Program-made: the position numbers and the translations under genes | The notes under the pieces: model-generated | Database searches by the model: none | Told to the model about the DNA's origin: nothing | The model's input: only the letters and a program-made list of their open reading frames with translations | Shown: one piece after another, positions 1 to 8,439 of the stretch | Position numbering within the stretch: position 1 is the stretch's first letter | How the letters are laid out: every line of letters begins with the position of its first letter | NCBI RefSeq assembly: GCF_006364715.1 | Contig: NZ_CP040984.1 | Location: 682,001 to 746,000 of the forward strand | DNA from: Candidatus Methylopumilus planktonicus | GTDB taxonomy: Bacteria > Pseudomonadota > Gammaproteobacteria > Burkholderiales > Methylophilaceae | DNA: 64,000 nt | Direction: 5' to 3'

Positions 1-185
1 TCTGTCATCCAGTAAGATGGGTTGATACTATAGAAAAAATAGCGTTGAATAAAATTAGTGATATAGCAGAATGTGGCCCAGGTAAGGTGCTTACAGGTCT
101 TACCAAGCGTATTTCGGCTGAATTAAAAGGCGCTGCTCTTATCAATGAAGGTGCTATAGATGAATTTAAAGCACTAATACAGTAA
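1..185 (+). CDS. fabD: Malonyl-CoA:ACP transacylase, C-terminal end (partial)
   Basis: Only the last 60 or so codons are inside the window; the reading frame enters from the left edge and stops at TAA 183-185. The segment CHPVRWVDTI followed by ECGPGKVLTGLTKRI is the conserved C-terminal signature of FabD, which loads malonyl groups from malonyl-CoA onto acyl carrier protein in the cytoplasm. Eighteen bases separate it from fabG, and acpP and fabF follow, which is the standard fab cluster order. The catalytic Ser and His lie upstream of the window and cannot be checked. Confidence rests on the motif plus the neighbours. Confidence 0.9.
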   Translation, partial: CHPVRWVDTIEKIALNKISDIAECGPGKVLTGLTKRISAELKGAALINEGAIDEFKALIQ

Positions 186-203
186 AACTATCTAGGGAAA
201 ATT

Positions 204-953
204 ATGTTTATTAATCTTGAAAATCAAGTTGCACTTGTTACAGGCGCTAGCCGAGGTATCGGGCAATCAATTGCTTTAAGTTTAGGAAAACAAAAAGCCT
301 ACGTGATTGGCACAGCAACAACAGAAGATGGCGCTCAAAAAATTTCAACATTCCTTAAAGAGCAAAATATTTTAGGTAAGGGTATTAAATTAGATGTAAA
401 TAATAATGAAGCTATCTTACAAACGGTAGATGGCATTATTAAAGAGCATGGGGATATTTCAATTCTTGTGAATAACGCCGGCATTACGAAAGACATGTTA
501 CTCATGCGCATGAAAGAAGAAGAATGGGATGATGTCATGTCAACTAATTTAAAATCTATTTTCCGTATGAGTCAGGCCCTTATTCGCAGCATGATGAAAA
601 GTCGCTACGGTAGAATTATTAATATCACTTCTGTAGTAGGTCATATGGGTAATGCAGGTCAAACAAATTATGCTGCCGCAAAAGCTGGTGTGACTGGATT
701 CACAAAATCCTTAGCTAAAGAAATTGGTAGTCGAGGTATAACTGTTAATTGTGTTGCGCCTGGTTTTATCGATACAGATATGACAAAAGGATTGTCTGAA
801 GAACATAAAAAGCAACTTCTCGATCATGTGCCATTGGGACGGCTTGGAAGTCCTGAGGATATTGGCGCTGCGGTATGCTTTTTAGCTTCAAAAGAAGCGT
901 CTTATATTACAGGTGAGACACTTCATGTCAATGGTGGAATGCTAATGATTTAA
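204..953 (+). CDS. fabG: 3-oxoacyl-ACP reductase FabG
   Basis: NADPH-dependent reduction of 3-oxoacyl-ACP to 3-hydroxyacyl-ACP, the first reductive step of type II fatty-acid elongation. It is a classical short-chain dehydrogenase of 249 residues, the usual FabG length. The cofactor motif TGASRGIG is at about residues 13-20 and NNAG at 90-93. The catalytic set N115, S143, Y156 and K160 has the expected Y-x3-K spacing. The C-terminal ITGETLHVNGG motif is also present. The ATG is preceded by AGGG at a suitable distance. It lies between fabD and acpP on the same strand, so pathway assignment is secure. Confidence 0.97.
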   Translation: MFINLENQVALVTGASRGIGQSIALSLGKQKAYVIGTATTEDGAQKISTFLKEQNILGKGIKLDVNNNEAILQTVDGIIKEHGDISILVNNAGITKDMLLMRMKEEEWDDVMSTNLKSIFRMSQALIRSMMKSRYGRIINITSVVGHMGNAGQTNYAAAKAGVTGFTKSLAKEIGSRGITVNCVAPGFIDTDMTKGLSEEHKKQLLDHVPLGRLGSPEDIGAAVCFLASKEASYITGETLHVNGGMLMI

Positions 954-970
954 GTTATTTTTTTACTTTA

Positions 971-999
971 TTACAAAATTCTTAACAAGATTTGATAAA
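971..999 (+). promoter_or_regulatory. Candidate sigma70 promoter for acpP
   Basis: TTACAA at 971-976 and GATAAA at 994-999 are separated by 17 bases and lie about 50 bases before the acpP start. acpP usually needs far more transcript than fabG, so a dedicated promoter here is expected. This is a pattern match by eye only, in an AT-rich gap. Confidence 0.4.
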
Positions 1000-1006
1000 A
1001 TAACAC

Positions 1007-1022
1007 ATGACTTTTGAGTCAT
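1007..1022 (+). promoter_or_regulatory. Small hairpin in the acpP leader
   Basis: ATGACT and AGTCAT form a perfect 6-bp stem around the loop TTTG, 24 bases before the acpP ATG and just after the candidate promoter. It would sit at or near the 5' end of the acpP transcript. No run of T follows, so it is more likely a 5' stabilising or leader structure than a terminator. The function is inferred. Confidence 0.4.
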
Positions 1023-1046
1023 TTCATAAATAAAGGGGTATTTTAG

Positions 1047-1283
1047 ATGTCTGACATCGAACAACGTGTAAAAAAAATTGTTGCAGAACAACTTGGCACT
1101 AAAGAAGCTGATGTAAAAAATACATCATCATTTGTAGATGATTTAGGTGCTGATTCACTTGATACAGTTGAGCTCGTAATGGCTTTAGAAGAAGAGTTTG
1201 ATTGTGAAATTCCTGACGAAGAAGCTGAAAAGATTACCACTGTTCAGCAAGCTGTTGATTACATCAACAAAAATCTAAAATAA
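1047..1283 (+). CDS. acpP: Acyl carrier protein
   Basis: Small acidic carrier (78 residues) that holds growing acyl chains on a 4'-phosphopantetheine arm. The attachment serine is S37 in the motif GADSLDT, followed by the acidic recognition helix (VELVMALEEEFD). Length and charge are typical of bacterial AcpP. A clear AAGGGG ribosome-binding site precedes the ATG. It lies between fabG and fabF; a candidate promoter and hairpin in the 93-base upstream gap suggest separate control of its level. Confidence 0.98.
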   Translation: MSDIEQRVKKIVAEQLGTKEADVKNTSSFVDDLGADSLDTVELVMALEEEFDCEIPDEEAEKITTVQQAVDYINKNLK

Positions 1284-1333
1284 TTCTTATGTTATCTAAC
1301 CTTTTCTAAATATTGAAAGGGCTGGGTTAATCC

Positions 1334-2566
1334 ATGTCGAAGAGAAGAGTTGTAGTCACCGGTTTAGGTTTGATTACTCCTGTTGGTATAGGGGTAGCAG
1401 AATCTTGGACTAATATCATTAATGGTCAATCGGGCATAGGTAAAATTACCAAGTTTGACTGCTCATCGTTTCCTTCGCAAGTTGCAGGTGAGGTCAAAAA
1501 TTTCGACCCGCTTGCGTACATTCCTCCTAAAGATGCAAGACGTATGGATACCTTTATTCAATTCGGTATCGCAGCAGGCATAGAAGCATTTAAAGATTCT
1601 GGGATTGAAGTTAATGACAGCAATAGTGAGCGCATTGGCGTTTCAGTTGGGTCTGGTATTGGGGGCATTAATTTGATTGAAGCTACCGGTGAAGTGTTTG
1701 ATGAAGGCGGTGTCCGAAAGGTGTCGCCATTTTTTATTCCAGGCACGATTATCAATATGATCTCCGGTAATCTTTCTATTATGCTTAATTTAAAAGGCCC
1801 TAATGTATCTATTGTGACTGCATGTACAACAGGAACTCATTCGATAGGTGATGCAGCACGCATGATTGAATATGGCGACGCAGATGTGATGTTGGCTGGT
1901 GGTTCAGAGTCTGCTATTACCGAACTATCAGTTGCTGGATTTTCTTCAGCTAAAGCACTCTCATCTCGCAATGATGATCCAAAAACAGCAAGTCGTCCAT
2001 GGGACAAGGATCGCGATGGTTTTGTTATTGGCGAAGGCGCGGGAGTAATGGTGCTAGAGGAATATGAGCATGCAAAACAAAGAGGCGCTAAAATTTACGC
2101 AGAGCTTTCAGGCTATGGCATGAGTGCTGATGCGTATCATATTACCGCACCCAATATGGACGGACCAAGACGCTCTATTATGAATGCATTGAAAAATGCA
2201 CATGTGAATACAGATAATGTGCAATACATTAATGCACATGGCACTTCGACACCTCTTGGCGACCTGAACGAAACTAATGCTATTAAAGCTTCATTTGGAA
2301 ATTACGCAAAAAACCTTGTTGTCAATTCTACAAAGTCAATGACAGGCCATTTATTAGGCGGGGCAGGCGGTATTGAATCTGTATTCACTGTGCTAGCTAT
2401 TCACAATCAGATTTCGCCACCCACTATTAATATTTTTAACCAAGATCCTGAATGTGATCTTGATTATTGCGCCAATGAAGCAAGATCAATGAAAATTGAG
2501 GTTGCACTCAAAAATAACTTCGGCTTTGGCGGCACTAACGGAAGCCTTGTATTTAAAAGGATATAG
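1334..2566 (+). CDS. fabF: Beta-ketoacyl-ACP synthase II FabF
   Basis: Condensing enzyme that elongates acyl-ACP with malonyl-ACP. It has 410 residues, standard for KAS II. The catalytic triad is visible: C164 in VTACTTGTHS, H302 in NAHGTSTPLGD and H339 in KSMTGHLLGGAGG. The glycine-rich NNFGFGGTN motif lies near the C-terminus. It follows acpP by 50 bases. The nucleophile motif reads ACTTG rather than the more common ACATG, a conservative change next to the cysteine. Assignment is secure. Confidence 0.97.
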   Translation: MSKRRVVVTGLGLITPVGIGVAESWTNIINGQSGIGKITKFDCSSFPSQVAGEVKNFDPLAYIPPKDARRMDTFIQFGIAAGIEAFKDSGIEVNDSNSERIGVSVGSGIGGINLIEATGEVFDEGGVRKVSPFFIPGTIINMISGNLSIMLNLKGPNVSIVTACTTGTHSIGDAARMIEYGDADVMLAGGSESAITELSVAGFSSAKALSSRNDDPKTASRPWDKDRDGFVIGEGAGVMVLEEYEHAKQRGAKIYAELSGYGMSADAYHITAPNMDGPRRSIMNALKNAHVNTDNVQYINAHGTSTPLGDLNETNAIKASFGNYAKNLVVNSTKSMTGHLLGGAGGIESVFTVLAIHNQISPPTINIFNQDPECDLDYCANEARSMKIEVALKNNFGFGGTNGSLVFKRI

Positions 2567-2629
2567 ATTGTTATCAATGGGTTTAATCCAAAATGAACTC
2601 ATTAATTAATTCACAACTGGCCGTTTAAC

Positions 2630-3445
2630 TTGTCAAAACAATTTCTCATTAACGGTAAATGTAAGAATATAAGTCCCTTTGATCGTGCGTTTCAATATGG
2701 CGATGGTATTTTTAGAACTTTCGTAGTTGAGAACAAAAAACCTCGCCACTGGAAATATCACTATAAAAAAATAGTTGAAGATTGTCTTGCGATTAAAATT
2801 ACACCCCCAAAAGAAAAAGAATTACTTTCGGATATTCATTTTTTATTTAAAACTAATAAAAAAGCAGTAGGGAAAATTATTATCTCGAGAGGCATTAGTG
2901 AGCGAGGTTATAAATTCAATAAGGACATCCTACACAACCGTTTTCTAATTAAAACTAAAATGCCAAGCTACCCAAAGGCAAGTTTTAAGTCTGGCGTCAA
3001 TCTCTTCGTCTGCAAGCATAAACTTAATCTCTCTATTCTTTCTGGTGTTAAACATCTAAATAGATTAGAGAATATTGTGGCAAGGCAGGAGTGGTCTAGT
3101 AATCAGTATGCCGATGGTATTCTCCTTGATCACGATGGGCATGTCATTGAATGTATTTCAAGCAATATCTTTATGCGCGTCGGTAAAATTATTTATACCC
3201 CAAAAATTAGCCATGTTGGCATCAAGGGTGTCACAAGAGAATTATTCATTCTAGTTTCAGATCAGTTAGGTTTTAAAGTAAAAGAAGTTACATTTAATTT
3301 AAATAAACTTTTAGAGGCTGACGAGGTCCTTATAACAAATAGCTTGTTTGGTGTCTTGCAGGTTAAAAAAATTAAAAATAGATCTTGGCCACATCAAGAA
3401 TCAGCCTCACTATTTAATCAATTACTCGAGAATTTAAATACATGA
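2630..3445 (+). CDS. pabC: Aminodeoxychorismate lyase PabC
   Basis: PLP enzyme of the class IV aminotransferase fold that releases pyruvate from 4-amino-4-deoxychorismate to give p-aminobenzoate for folate. The N-terminus (FLINGK, then DRAFQYGDGIFRTF) and the Schiff-base lysine context GVKHLNRLENIVARQEW match PabC. The C-terminal part has the ISSNIF and GVTRE-like motifs of this fold. The start used is TTG at 2630, because the family N-terminus begins immediately there; no ATG is suitably placed. It overlaps mltG by 4 bases (ATGA), as in many proteobacteria. Its partner pabB lies at 60410-61792. A branched-chain aminotransferase is the alternative, made unlikely by length and context. Confidence 0.9.
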   Translation: MSKQFLINGKCKNISPFDRAFQYGDGIFRTFVVENKKPRHWKYHYKKIVEDCLAIKITPPKEKELLSDIHFLFKTNKKAVGKIIISRGISERGYKFNKDILHNRFLIKTKMPSYPKASFKSGVNLFVCKHKLNLSILSGVKHLNRLENIVARQEWSSNQYADGILLDHDGHVIECISSNIFMRVGKIIYTPKISHVGIKGVTRELFILVSDQLGFKVKEVTFNLNKLLEADEVLITNSLFGVLQVKKIKNRSWPHQESASLFNQLLENLNT

Positions 3446-4422
3446 AAAAATGGCTTATTCGATTAATGATTATTTTCATACCTTTATTGGCCTGGATTAT
3501 TCATTTTTTGGCAACACCGCTTCATATCAATAAGTCAGATTTAGCCATAGAAATTGAACCTGGGAGCAGTCTTAAAGCGATAGCCTTTCAACTCGTTGAT
3601 GAAAAAATACTTAATGAGCCATGGCGGTTTATTCTACTTTCTAAAGCTTTGGGTCAATCTACAAAGCTAAGGCCGGGTAATTACAATCTTAATCCAAATA
3701 TTACTCCTTACCAGTTGCTAAAATCATTTGTAGAGGGGAGAGCAACAGAAGGATCAATTACGTTTATTGAAGGACAAGACTTTAATTCGATGTTAGATAA
3801 AATAAAAGCTAACGATAATATTAAAAAAACAATGAAGTCTTATGATACAAAAGCTATTGCTTCTGCGATTGGTATTCCATACGAATCGGTTGAAGGGCAA
3901 TTCTTTCCTGATACTTATTATTTTAGTAGAAATACTTCAGACATTGAGATTTTAAAAAGAGCTTATAAAGCCATGCAAAAAAAATTGAATTATGAATGGG
4001 CCCGTCGAGCAGAAGAGGTTCCCTATAAAAATAGCTATGAAGCTCTGACGATGGCATCTATTATTGAAAAAGAAACGGGAAAATCTATAGAGGCCAATCT
4101 TATTTCAGGCGTATTTATTCATCGATTAAGTATCAAGATGAAGCTTCAAAGCGACCCCACGGTCATTTATGGACTTGGTAAGAAATTTACTGGGGATCTT
4201 ACAAAAAAAGATTTACTTACCGACACGCCCTATAATACATATACAAGAGAAGGATTACCTCCAGCCCCTATTACTATGCCAGGTTTAATTTCTATTCGAG
4301 CCGCACTGCATCCTACCAAAACAGAAGCACTTTATTTTGTAGGGAAGGGTGATGGTACCCATTATTTCTCTGCCAATTTAAGTGAACATAATAGCGCTGT
4401 TAGAAAGTATCAAATCAAATGA
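3442..4422 (+). CDS. mltG: Endolytic murein transglycosylase MltG
   Basis: Inner-membrane lytic transglycosylase that cuts nascent glycan strands and so terminates peptidoglycan chains. One N-terminal membrane helix (about residues 5-25) precedes a LysM-like region. The YceG catalytic domain follows, with the glutamate in ASIIEKETGK and the signature KLQSDPTVIYGLG. It has 326 residues, the usual size. It overlaps pabC (4 bases) and tmk (4 bases), so translation is probably coupled along pabC-mltG-tmk-holB-tatD. Confidence 0.95.
   Translation: MKKWLIRLMIIFIPLLAWIIHFLATPLHINKSDLAIEIEPGSSLKAIAFQLVDEKILNEPWRFILLSKALGQSTKLRPGNYNLNPNITPYQLLKSFVEGRATEGSITFIEGQDFNSMLDKIKANDNIKKTMKSYDTKAIASAIGIPYESVEGQFFPDTYYFSRNTSDIEILKRAYKAMQKKLNYEWARRAEEVPYKNSYEALTMASIIEKETGKSIEANLISGVFIHRLSIKMKLQSDPTVIYGLGKKFTGDLTKKDLLTDTPYNTYTREGLPPAPITMPGLISIRAALHPTKTEALYFVGKGDGTHYFSANLSEHNSAVRKYQIK
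4342..4349 (+). other. KOPS-like octamer GGGAAGGG oriented toward dif
   Basis: The octamer fits GGGNAGGG, the FtsK-orienting polar sequence of E. coli, and on the + strand it points toward the dif site at 8440. One match of an 8-mer can occur by chance, and it lies inside mltG. Listed because a mirror-image copy lies on the other side of dif (11166-11173). That this species uses the same octamer is inference. Confidence 0.3.
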
Positions 4423-5033
4423 CAATTAAAGGTAAATTTATTACGTTTGAAGGTGTAGATGGTGCAGGAAAAAGCACACATATTGATGAAGTTATCTCCT
4501 TCCTTGAGTCGCAAAATATTTCAGTAAAAAGAACAAGAGAGCCTGGCGGGACAAAACTTGGAGAAAAGTTGAGAGAATTGCTTCTTCATGATGAAATGGA
4601 TCCAGAAACAGAAACACTTCTTATGTTCGCAGCTAGAAGACAACATATCGCAGAAATTATCAAACCAAATCTTGATGAAGGTATATTTGTAGTGTCTGAT
4701 CGATTTACTGATGCAACTTATGCGTATCAATATGGTGGAAAACAAGTGGCGTACTCTAAAATTCAAACACTAGAAGCATGGGTTCATCCTGACCTTAAGG
4801 CTGACCTTACATTGCTATTTGATTTGCCTGTTGAAATAAGTATTGATCGCTTAAAAAAGAATAGAACACCTGATAAATTTGAAAAGGAAAGTGAAGCTTT
4901 TTTTAATCGACTTAGAAATGTTTACTTAGACCTTGCAAGACAGCATCCTAATCGCTATAAAATTATTAATGCTAATCAACCTATTGAAACCGTCTCTCAC
5001 GATGTCATTGAGGCAATAAAAACTATCTTATGA
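4419..5033 (+). CDS. tmk: Thymidylate kinase
   Basis: Phosphorylates dTMP to dTDP with ATP, an essential step for DNA precursors. The P-loop FEGVDGAGKST is at about residues 10-20, the nucleotide-binding REPGGT motif at about 41-46, and the DRFTDATYAYQ segment holds the DR(Y/F) motif. It has 204 residues, typical of bacterial Tmk. It overlaps mltG and holB by 4 bases each, in the common tmk-holB-tatD arrangement. Confidence 0.97.
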   Translation: MTIKGKFITFEGVDGAGKSTHIDEVISFLESQNISVKRTREPGGTKLGEKLRELLLHDEMDPETETLLMFAARRQHIAEIIKPNLDEGIFVVSDRFTDATYAYQYGGKQVAYSKIQTLEAWVHPDLKADLTLLFDLPVEISIDRLKKNRTPDKFEKESEAFFNRLRNVYLDLARQHPNRYKIINANQPIETVSHDVIEAIKTIL

Positions 5034-6022
5034 TGGATTCCATTTACCCATGGTTTAAAGATGCTTGGATTGCCATTCATAAGAATGAAAAATTACCTCA
5101 TGCTTTAATTTTTAAGGGCAAGGAAGGGATCGGAAAGTATGATTTTGCGATCACATTTGCAAAGTCTTATTTGTGTCAAAACGCGCTCTCCAATCATTTG
5201 CCTTGTGAGGCATGCTCAAGCTGCAAATGGTTTCCAGATTCACATCCAGACTTTAAACATATTGCGCCTATCGAAAGCGATGATGATGAGTCTTCAAAAA
5301 GAAAAACTGTTCGCAAAAAAAATATTGCTATTCATCAAATTCGTGAGCTTTCAGAATATCTGGAGCTTTCAGCTCACCAAGAAAAAGGGAGGCGCATTGT
5401 CCTAATTGAACCAGCAGATTCACTTAATCAGGCTGCATCAAATGCGCTCCTTAAAATTTTGGAAGAGCCACCAGAAAATACTCTGTTTATTCTCGTAACG
5501 AGCCAAACACAAAAGTTAATTGCTACTATTCGAAGTCGATGCCAATTGCTAGAACTTCGAGGTCCCTCATTTGATGAGGCTAAACTATTTTTAGATAGAC
5601 AAGAAATAGTTCATGAAGAAAGTTTGCTCTCATTTACAGGTGGTTCACCATTTAACGCTATTAAAGAATTAGAAAATCAATCAGAGAGAGATGTTATTAC
5701 ACAGCTCCTATCCCAGGGTCATAAAATTGATTTCACCAAAATTAATTATGCGATTCTGACCCAAGGGCTGGATTGGACACTAAATATAGTTCAAAAATGG
5801 ATTTTTGATTTATTGCTTAGTTTTCATACGCAGCAAAGCCACTATTTTAAAGGGCAAGAAGCGCAGATCTTCTCGCAAACAAAGCAGCTTAATTTAAATA
5901 CTTTGCTCTTATTTGCTAGCGAATTAAATGAATTAAAAAAGATTGCATCACACCCTGTAAATCAAGAACTACAATTGCAAAATATTTTTGTTAAATATAA
6001 ACAAATTTTTGAGCCATCATGA
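5030..6022 (+). CDS. holB: DNA polymerase III delta prime subunit
   Basis: Clamp-loader subunit that helps place the beta sliding clamp on primed DNA. The four-cysteine zinc site is visible (C-x8-C-x2-C-x2-C around CQNALSNHLPCEACSSC). The SRC motif (IRSRCQLLELRG) and the ASNALLKILEEPP segment are hallmarks of delta prime. A charged stretch around residues 82-92 (DDDESSKRK) extends the loop after the zinc module. It lies between tmk and tatD with 4-base overlaps on each side. Confidence 0.94.
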   Translation: MMDSIYPWFKDAWIAIHKNEKLPHALIFKGKEGIGKYDFAITFAKSYLCQNALSNHLPCEACSSCKWFPDSHPDFKHIAPIESDDDESSKRKTVRKKNIAIHQIRELSEYLELSAHQEKGRRIVLIEPADSLNQAASNALLKILEEPPENTLFILVTSQTQKLIATIRSRCQLLELRGPSFDEAKLFLDRQEIVHEESLLSFTGGSPFNAIKELENQSERDVITQLLSQGHKIDFTKINYAILTQGLDWTLNIVQKWIFDLLLSFHTQQSHYFKGQEAQIFSQTKQLNLNTLLLFASELNELKKIASHPVNQELQLQNIFVKYKQIFEPS

Positions 6023-6801
6023 CAAGTTTTGTAGACTCTCACTGCCATATTAATTTTCCAGAGCTCTATCAAAATATAGATGCTATTTTTTCTAAAATGT
6101 CATCAAATAAGGTCACACATGCCTTATGTGTGAGTGTCACCTTAGATAAATTTCCAGATATTTATAAGATGGCAAATACATACCCACATATTTTTGCCTC
6201 TGTGGGTGTGCACCCCGATTACGAGAATATTCAAGAGCCTACTATTGAAGAGTTATGCCATTTTGCCAAAGAAAAAAAAGTGGTAGCTATTGGTGAAACT
6301 GGATTAGATTATTTTAGGGTTCAAGGTGACCTTACTTGGCAAAGAGATCGTTTTAGAACGCACATCAAAGCAGCCGTTCAATCAAATCTACCCCTTATTA
6401 TTCACACACGAAACGCGGCAGAAGATACCTTAAAAATTATGCGAGAAGAGGGTGCTGATAAAGTAGGGGGTGTGATGCACTGCTTCACCGAGTCTCTTGA
6501 TGTGGCTTTAGAAGCCATTAAGCTAAATTTTTATATTTCATTTTCAGGTATTGTGACATTCAAAAATGCGACCGAACTTAAGGAGGTTGTGAAATCCATT
6601 CCTCTTGATCGCATCCTTATCGAGACTGATTCGCCTTATCTAGCACCTGTGCCTTATCGAGGAAAAATGAATGATCCATCTAATGTTATTTATGTGGCAG
6701 AAGAAATAGCCAAATTAAAAAATATTTCAGTAGAAGAGGTAGGTCAAGTCACTACAAATAATTTCTTCAGGCTTTTTTCAAAATGCAGCCCATCGAATTA
6801 A
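6019..6801 (+). CDS. tatD: TatD-family metal-dependent hydrolase (DNase-like)
   Basis: TIM-barrel metal hydrolase of the TatD/YcfH group, cytoplasmic, with 3'-5' exonuclease activity known for family members. The metal-binding residues appear in DSHCHINF near the N-terminus, GETGLDYF, IIHTRNA, HCFTES and ETDSPYLAP. It has 260 residues, the usual size. The start overlaps holB by 4 bases and the end overlaps the next gene by 19 bases. Its exact substrate in this position of the operon (often called ycfH) is not settled for the family. Confidence 0.92.
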   Translation: MTSFVDSHCHINFPELYQNIDAIFSKMSSNKVTHALCVSVTLDKFPDIYKMANTYPHIFASVGVHPDYENIQEPTIEELCHFAKEKKVVAIGETGLDYFRVQGDLTWQRDRFRTHIKAAVQSNLPLIIHTRNAAEDTLKIMREEGADKVGGVMHCFTESLDVALEAIKLNFYISFSGIVTFKNATELKEVVKSIPLDRILIETDSPYLAPVPYRGKMNDPSNVIYVAEEIAKLKNISVEEVGQVTTNNFFRLFSKCSPSN

Positions 6802-7556
6802 CTATTCTTGGTGCCGGTTCTAGCGCAGGGACGCCTGTTGTTGGCTGTAATTGCCAGACTTGCATGTCAACCAATCCAAAAAATAAACGTACGCGCTGCT
6901 CTTCACTTATTAAATTGGGAACAGGAGAGCATATTCTTATTGATACGAGCCCAGACTTACGCTTTCAATCATTAAGAGAATCTATTTCTAGAGTTGATGC
7001 AGTACTTTATACACATACGCACGCTGATCATCTTCATGGTATTGATGATTTGAGAGCTTTTTGTCAGATGCATAAGATACAAATACCTATTTACGGAAAG
7101 AAAGAAGCACTTGACCATATTGCCTTAAAATTTGGTTATGCTTTAAGTGAGCCAAAGGGTTTTTGGGAAATGCCGGTATTAAAAGCTATACCCATTAAAG
7201 AAGCATTCAGTCTTTTTAACGAACTTGTTGTACCCATTCCTGTTATGCATGGAAAATTAGAAATATATGGTTATCGGATAGGTAACTTAGCTTATCTGAC
7301 TGACGTATCTCATATCCCTGAAAATTCAATGAAACTTTTAGAGGGTCTAGATATCTTATTACTGGACTGTTTGCGCATAAAAGAACATCACACACATATC
7401 AATCTTGAACAGAGTTTGATGTTTGCCAATCAAATAAAAGCCAAGAAAACATATTTGATTCATATGACACATGATTTAGAATATGAGTCATTAAAGAAAG
7501 AATTACCTGATCATATCGATGTAGGGTACGACGGGCTTAAAATCACCATCAATTAA
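6783..7556 (+). CDS. MBL-fold metallo-hydrolase, PhnP-like
   Basis: Metallo-beta-lactamase-fold hydrolase. The metal motif HTHADHLHG is at about residues 78-85, with further ligands in TDVSHIPE and LLDCLR, and a final histidine in LIHMTHD. An N-terminal cysteine cluster (GCNCQTC, then RTRCSSL) matches the structural zinc site of PhnP, a cyclic phosphodiesterase. No phn genes are nearby, so a phosphonate role is not implied; a general phosphodiesterase is the best guess. It overlaps tatD by 19 bases, so the two are probably co-translated. Confidence 0.85.
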   Translation: MQPIELTILGAGSSAGTPVVGCNCQTCMSTNPKNKRTRCSSLIKLGTGEHILIDTSPDLRFQSLRESISRVDAVLYTHTHADHLHGIDDLRAFCQMHKIQIPIYGKKEALDHIALKFGYALSEPKGFWEMPVLKAIPIKEAFSLFNELVVPIPVMHGKLEIYGYRIGNLAYLTDVSHIPENSMKLLEGLDILLLDCLRIKEHHTHINLEQSLMFANQIKAKKTYLIHMTHDLEYESLKKELPDHIDVGYDGLKITIN

Positions 7557-7564
7557 AGGTTAAT

Positions 7565-7936
7565 ATGCCAACATTATTTAAAAAATTACTATTTATATTC
7601 ATAGCTTTAGGGTTTTCTTTTCAAGTGCTTGCTGAGGGAAAGAAACTCTATACAGAAAATGAGTTTCTCGATGCTTTCGGGGCCAAATCTAAAGAAAAAG
7701 TACTACAAATTTTAGGTGAGCCTGCCAGGAAAGAAATGTCTGTAAAGCCTACTAATGCAAGTTCTGTGATTGGAAGACCTACAGAAAAAGGTGTAGGCTC
7801 TAGTAACCGTGTCAATATTGAGATGTGGTACTACAATAATCTTGTGAAATCTGACGGAAAAAATACCTGGAAACAGACTGAGCTCACGATTATGAATGGT
7901 AAAGTTAATAATATAGGTTTCTTTAATAACCGATAA
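7565..7936 (+). CDS. Exported small protein, possibly BamE/SmpA-like fold
   Basis: 123 residues with a clear Sec signal peptide (KKLLFIFIALGFSFQVLAEG; cleavage probably after VLA). The mature part contains VLQILGEPARKE, then an aromatic WYYNN segment and TELTIMNGKVNNIGF. The order helix, GxP turn, aromatic strand and 'NGKV' strand resembles SmpA/OmlA-type domains of outer-membrane assembly factors. There is no lipobox cysteine, so it would be soluble in the periplasm. The fold suggestion is from pattern only; the function is unknown. Confidence 0.7.
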   Translation: MPTLFKKLLFIFIALGFSFQVLAEGKKLYTENEFLDAFGAKSKEKVLQILGEPARKEMSVKPTNASSVIGRPTEKGVGSSNRVNIEMWYYNNLVKSDGKNTWKQTELTIMNGKVNNIGFFNNR

Positions 7937-7941
7937 TATTC

Positions 7942-8190
7942 ATGTCTGGCTCACAAGAAAAAGAGCTGCTGACCCAAGCGATTGATTTCGCGATCAACGA
8001 TTCGTGGGAGGCTTCTCACAAAATTGTTCAAGACCTTCATTCCGCAAAAGCTTATTGGATTCATGCTGTCCTTCATAAGATTGAGGGCGATGAATTCAAT
8101 AGTCGCTACTGGTACGAGAGGGCGCAGCAGTCCTTCGAGGTTTATAATGACCCAAAGCAAGAACTCATTTTCATAAAAAATAACCTTTAG
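7942..8190 (+). CDS. Conserved-looking small cytoplasmic protein, function unknown
   Basis: 82 residues, helical, without signal or membrane segment. Notable spacing of aromatic and charged residues: NDSWEASHKIVQDL, then YWIHAVLHKIEGDEFNSRYWYERA. The second part reads like a single helix-turn-helix repeat with a WYxRA end, reminiscent of a TPR unit. The start lies six bases after the previous stop and the next gene begins ten bases later, so all three are probably one transcript. I do not recognise the family by name. It is one of the last genes before dif. Confidence 0.65.
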   Translation: MSGSQEKELLTQAIDFAINDSWEASHKIVQDLHSAKAYWIHAVLHKIEGDEFNSRYWYERAQQSFEVYNDPKQELIFIKNNL

Positions 8191-8199
8191 GAAATCCCG

Positions 8200-8424
8200 A
8201 TGGATGATCAAGACGCCGTAGAAGTGACATGTACTGACAATGGCAAAAAAGTAACTGGCTATATCCTAAATTACAGAGCAAAAGATCAATTAGAAATTTC
8301 TTTAAATACAGTGAAGATTCGAATGCAGTATAAATCAGGCATATTTGTAGGTTCAATGGCGGGCATGGAATTTGTAGTCCAGGAAGAGGCATTGCCAAGG
8401 CAATTTAAAGACTTTCATAGATAG
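8200..8424 (+). CDS. Small protein of unknown function next to dif
   Basis: 74 residues starting MDDQDAVEVTCTDNGKK, preceded by an AGGA ribosome-binding site at 8188-8191. The pattern of short beta-like segments (VEVTCTD, VTGYILNYR, QLEISLNT, VKIRMQYKSG, EFVVQEE) suggests a small all-beta domain. There is no signal peptide. It lies ten bases after the previous gene and is the final + strand gene before dif, 15 bases from it. Function unknown; not recognised. Confidence 0.6.
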   Translation: MDDQDAVEVTCTDNGKKVTGYILNYRAKDQLEISLNTVKIRMQYKSGIFVGSMAGMEFVVQEEALPRQFKDFHR

Positions 8425-8439
8425 GTTTGAATTAACCTA

